From: CAZWVA01 sp964636885
Lineage (GTDB): Bacteria; Desulfobacterota_D; UBA1144; Nemesobacterales; CSP1-2
Direction: 5' to 3'
DNA: 64,000 nt
Assembly (NCBI GenBank): GCA_964636885.1
Contig: CAZWVA010000003.1
Location: forward strand, 30,973 to 94,972
Position numbers and translations under genes: made by a program. The first letter of the stretch is position 1. Each line of letters begins with the position of its first letter. The notes beneath the pieces were generated by a model. That model ran no database searches. It was not told the origin of the DNA and saw only the letters and a program-made list of their open reading frames with translations. This document shows, in pieces, positions 62,497 through 64,000 of this stretch.

Positions 62497-62736
62497 CTAA
62501 GAGTCCTTCTCTTTGTCTCCTATAAGGTTTATAACAAAAAGGGTGGCGATAATGCCTAGCCAAATAAGAAACAGGAAAAGTACAAAGATCGGAAGCCCGA
62601 GAATAAGGTCAGGTCGATTAAATATGCTAATTATGGGCCAGGTAAGAAAAGCCAGGAAGATTACAAAAATAACTATCCAAAGTTCTTTTGCTATCCCATC
62701 ATTCAGAATTATAAAAATCCAACACTCGGAATGCAA
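62497..62736 (-). CDS. small two-helix membrane protein (CbrX-like)
   Basis: A 79-residue protein with two transmembrane helices (about 18-38 and 48-72) and a short charged tail. It is encoded immediately upstream of the sensor kinase, 2 bp apart, in the position of the small cbrX gene before cbrA in Pseudomonas. Sequence similarity to CbrX cannot be tested here. It starts at TTG with AAAGGAAG very close, so translation may be weak or the start may differ by a few codons. It may be a subunit that modulates the symporter-like sensor. Confidence 0.6.
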   Translation of the reverse strand: MHSECWIFIILNDGIAKELWIVIFVIFLAFLTWPIISIFNRPDLILGLPIFVLFLFLIWLGIIATLFVINLIGDKEKDS

Positions 62737-62743
62737 CTTCCTT

Positions 62744-63157
62744 TCAATTTAACGATGATTTGACGAATAGTCTGTCGAGAAGTGGAAGTAGAGTTGTAAC
62801 ATCGAGTTCTACCTGATCTAGTACCTCCGGATATTCGATAGGTGCCTTCATCTTTCTAATACCGTATTTTATAGAAAGTGTGTCGGCTACCGCTTTTTCA
62901 ACGTAAGCCCGCTTTAGTCTCTCTGGATTTTCAAGAATCAAGTCTATTATCAAATCGCTTAGCCTCTCTATTGCCATAGGGATCTGATAAAGGTCTCGGC
63001 AATAGGGTTCTTTGTGAGTTCCAAAGATCGAATCTAGTTTCTTTAGAGCTTTTACGAGTTCATCGGTTTCAATCCACACTCTCATGTAGTGGGTTTTGTT
63101 TTCTAGATTAATAGGAAGGAAAGCCTCATAGTGACCTATATGAAGGTAGCGTGACAT
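62744..63157 (-). CDS. hypothetical protein at the head of the sensory operon
   Basis: A 137-residue helical protein of no recognised family. The start is the ATG at 63157, after AAGGAGGG; the frame to 63193 would place that site within the gene. The sequence is rich in Leu, Ile and charged residues, with DLIIDLILENPERLKRAYVE in the middle. It has no signal peptide. It is separated from the CbrX-like gene by 7 bp and so is likely the first gene of the operon; its role is unknown. Confidence 0.6.
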   Translation of the reverse strand: MSRYLHIGHYEAFLPINLENKTHYMRVWIETDELVKALKKLDSIFGTHKEPYCRDLYQIPMAIERLSDLIIDLILENPERLKRAYVEKAVADTLSIKYGIRKMKAPIEYPEVLDQVELDVTTLLPLLDRLFVKSSLN

Positions 63158-63251
63158 AGCTATTTCCCTCCTTACTTTATAAAAGAATCCCACTAAAATT
63201 GAGAAACAAAAAGAAGGCTAAACCCCGATAACGATTTTGATTACGTTCAAA

Positions 63252-64000
63252 CTAGCCCGCTCCTCTTCCCAGCTTCATCACCTGCCTCTCTGCATGGTAG
63301 GAGCTTCTAACGAGGGGGCCTGCCTCTATGTGGGGGATTCCTATTATCCTCTCACCGTATTTTTTTAGGGATTCAAACTCAAGTGGATGGTAGTATCTCG
63401 TAACGGGGATGTGATCCTTACTGGGTTGCAGGTACTGCCCTATTGTTACGATATCGCAACCCACCCTCTTTAGGTCCCAAAGGGTCTCTATAACCTCCTC
63501 AAGCTCCTCTCCAATCCCAACCATGATACCGGACTTTGTGAGAAGCCCATTGTGGCCGAGCCTTTTAGACTCTTCTAGAACCCTAAGTGACCACTCGTAC
63601 CTTGCCTGGGGTCGGACGGCTCTCTTGCGCCCAGAAGGGGTTTCCTGGGGAAGATGGTAGAGCCTGGGGACCGTTTCTACGTTGTGGTTGAGTACGTCTG
63701 GTCTTGCATCCAGAACCTCTTTTAATGCATTTGTGTCTCCCTTAAAGTCTGGAATGAGGACCTCTATACTTACCTCCGGAGTGTATTCCCTTACCTTCCT
63801 TATGGTCTCGGCAAATAGGAGAGCGCTTTCGTGGTTCTTGTCATCGCGGTTAACGGACGTAATGACGACGTGGTTTATATAGGCGCTATTTAGTAGGAGC
63901 TCTCTTACCGCGTTTGCCACCCTTTCAGGCTCGTCCCAGTCAAGGGCGCCCCCTTTTCCGGTTTTTACGGCACAAAAACCGCAGCTCCTCGTGCATGTAT
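63252..64000 (-). CDS. lipA: lipoyl synthase (N-terminus beyond window)
   Basis: The C-terminal 249 codons of lipoyl synthase, a radical SAM enzyme that inserts two sulfurs into octanoyl-protein. The frame continues past the window edge. The radical SAM Cys motif is seen in the last 30 bases (CTRSCGFCAV, the CxxxCxxC pattern), then the VVITSVNRDD block, the QYLQPSKDHIPV block and the C-terminal VRSSYHAE region with the conserved Arg-Ser-Ser end of LipA. It is next to a PAS-GcvH gene region, which provides a possible lipoylated target. Confidence 0.95.
   Translation of the reverse strand, partial: TCTRSCGFCAVKTGKGGALDWDEPERVANAVRELLLNSAYINHVVITSVNRDDKNHESALLFAETIRKVREYTPEVSIEVLIPDFKGDTNALKEVLDARPDVLNHNVETVPRLYHLPQETPSGRKRAVRPQARYEWSLRVLEESKRLGHNGLLTKSGIMVGIGEELEEVIETLWDLKRVGCDIVTIGQYLQPSKDHIPVTRYYHPLEFESLKKYGERIIGIPHIEAGPLVRSSYHAERQVMKLGRGAG

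Noticed and set aside
1..64000. CRISPR array, prophage or insertion sequence
   Set aside because: No regularly spaced repeats, transposase, integrase or phage structural gene was seen anywhere in the window.

Overview
The window comes from a diderm (Gram-negative) bacterium. The signs are a TonB/TolA-ExbD-ExbB energizer, two outer-membrane beta-barrel proteins, an RND tripartite efflux pump with an outer-membrane lipoprotein channel, an MCE (MlaD) lipid-binding protein and two SPOR proteins. Arginine is mostly AGG/AGA, isoleucine is often ATA, and base composition looks intermediate. I cannot assign a phylum from sequence alone; an uncultured lineage of deltaproteobacterial, Nitrospirota or similar grade would fit. 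Most genes are on the minus strand in short, tightly packed operons. I see no phage, insertion sequence or CRISPR array.

Layout. 0-8 kb holds housekeeping and envelope genes: rplS (partial), a CDP-alcohol phosphatidyltransferase, two SPOR proteins, argS, a histidine phosphatase and the TonB/ExbD/ExbB operon. 8-13.6 kb has a secreted unknown, a small sugar-type cassette (SMP-30, Gfo/Idh, SDR) and tandem paralogous HD-like proteins. 13.8-22.9 kb is a surface-glycan operon with overlapping genes: GT39, a GT2 in two frames, a nucleotidyltransferase, a GT4, an HPr-kinase-like protein, a Wzx flippase and another GT2. 23-27.2 kb is a PhoR/PhoB pair divergent from an OprP-type porin, with a Pho-box-like triple repeat between them. 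27-33 kb has a phosphoesterase, a second beta-barrel with a promoter and palindromic operator, a DsbA-like gene remnant, purH, an MCE protein and tRNA-Gly(CCC). 33-44.5 kb has a DnaJ-UspA-UspA fusion, a 51-residue secreted peptide, an SDR remnant, two oxidoreductases and an RND pump divergent from an HxlR regulator. 44.5-49.5 kb has a methyltransferase, an AcpH-like protein, a cytochrome c, cstA and a thioredoxin-like partner.

49.5-51.2 kb is an AT-richer three-gene cassette (TIGR04255 family, unknown, HEPN) with its own strong promoter; it is the best candidate for an acquired, poorly described system. 51.3-54.6 kb is an operon with its own promoter that encodes a single-ring Clp-type AAA+ ATPase, a small Cys-motif protein, two unknowns and a PAS-GcvH fusion.

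54.7-63.2 kb is an acetate/amide module: an aliphatic amidase, acs, and a CbrX/CbrA/CbrB-like sensory operon. In front of acs lies a sigma-54 promoter that matches consensus at every fixed position. Three TTGGT-N6-ACCAA/T sites lie upstream of it, and the adjacent NtrC-type regulator carries the GAFTGA sigma-54 contact loop, so a local acetate-assimilation circuit is a direct reading. lipA (partial) closes the window and may serve the PAS-GcvH protein, whose lipoyl lysine is conserved.
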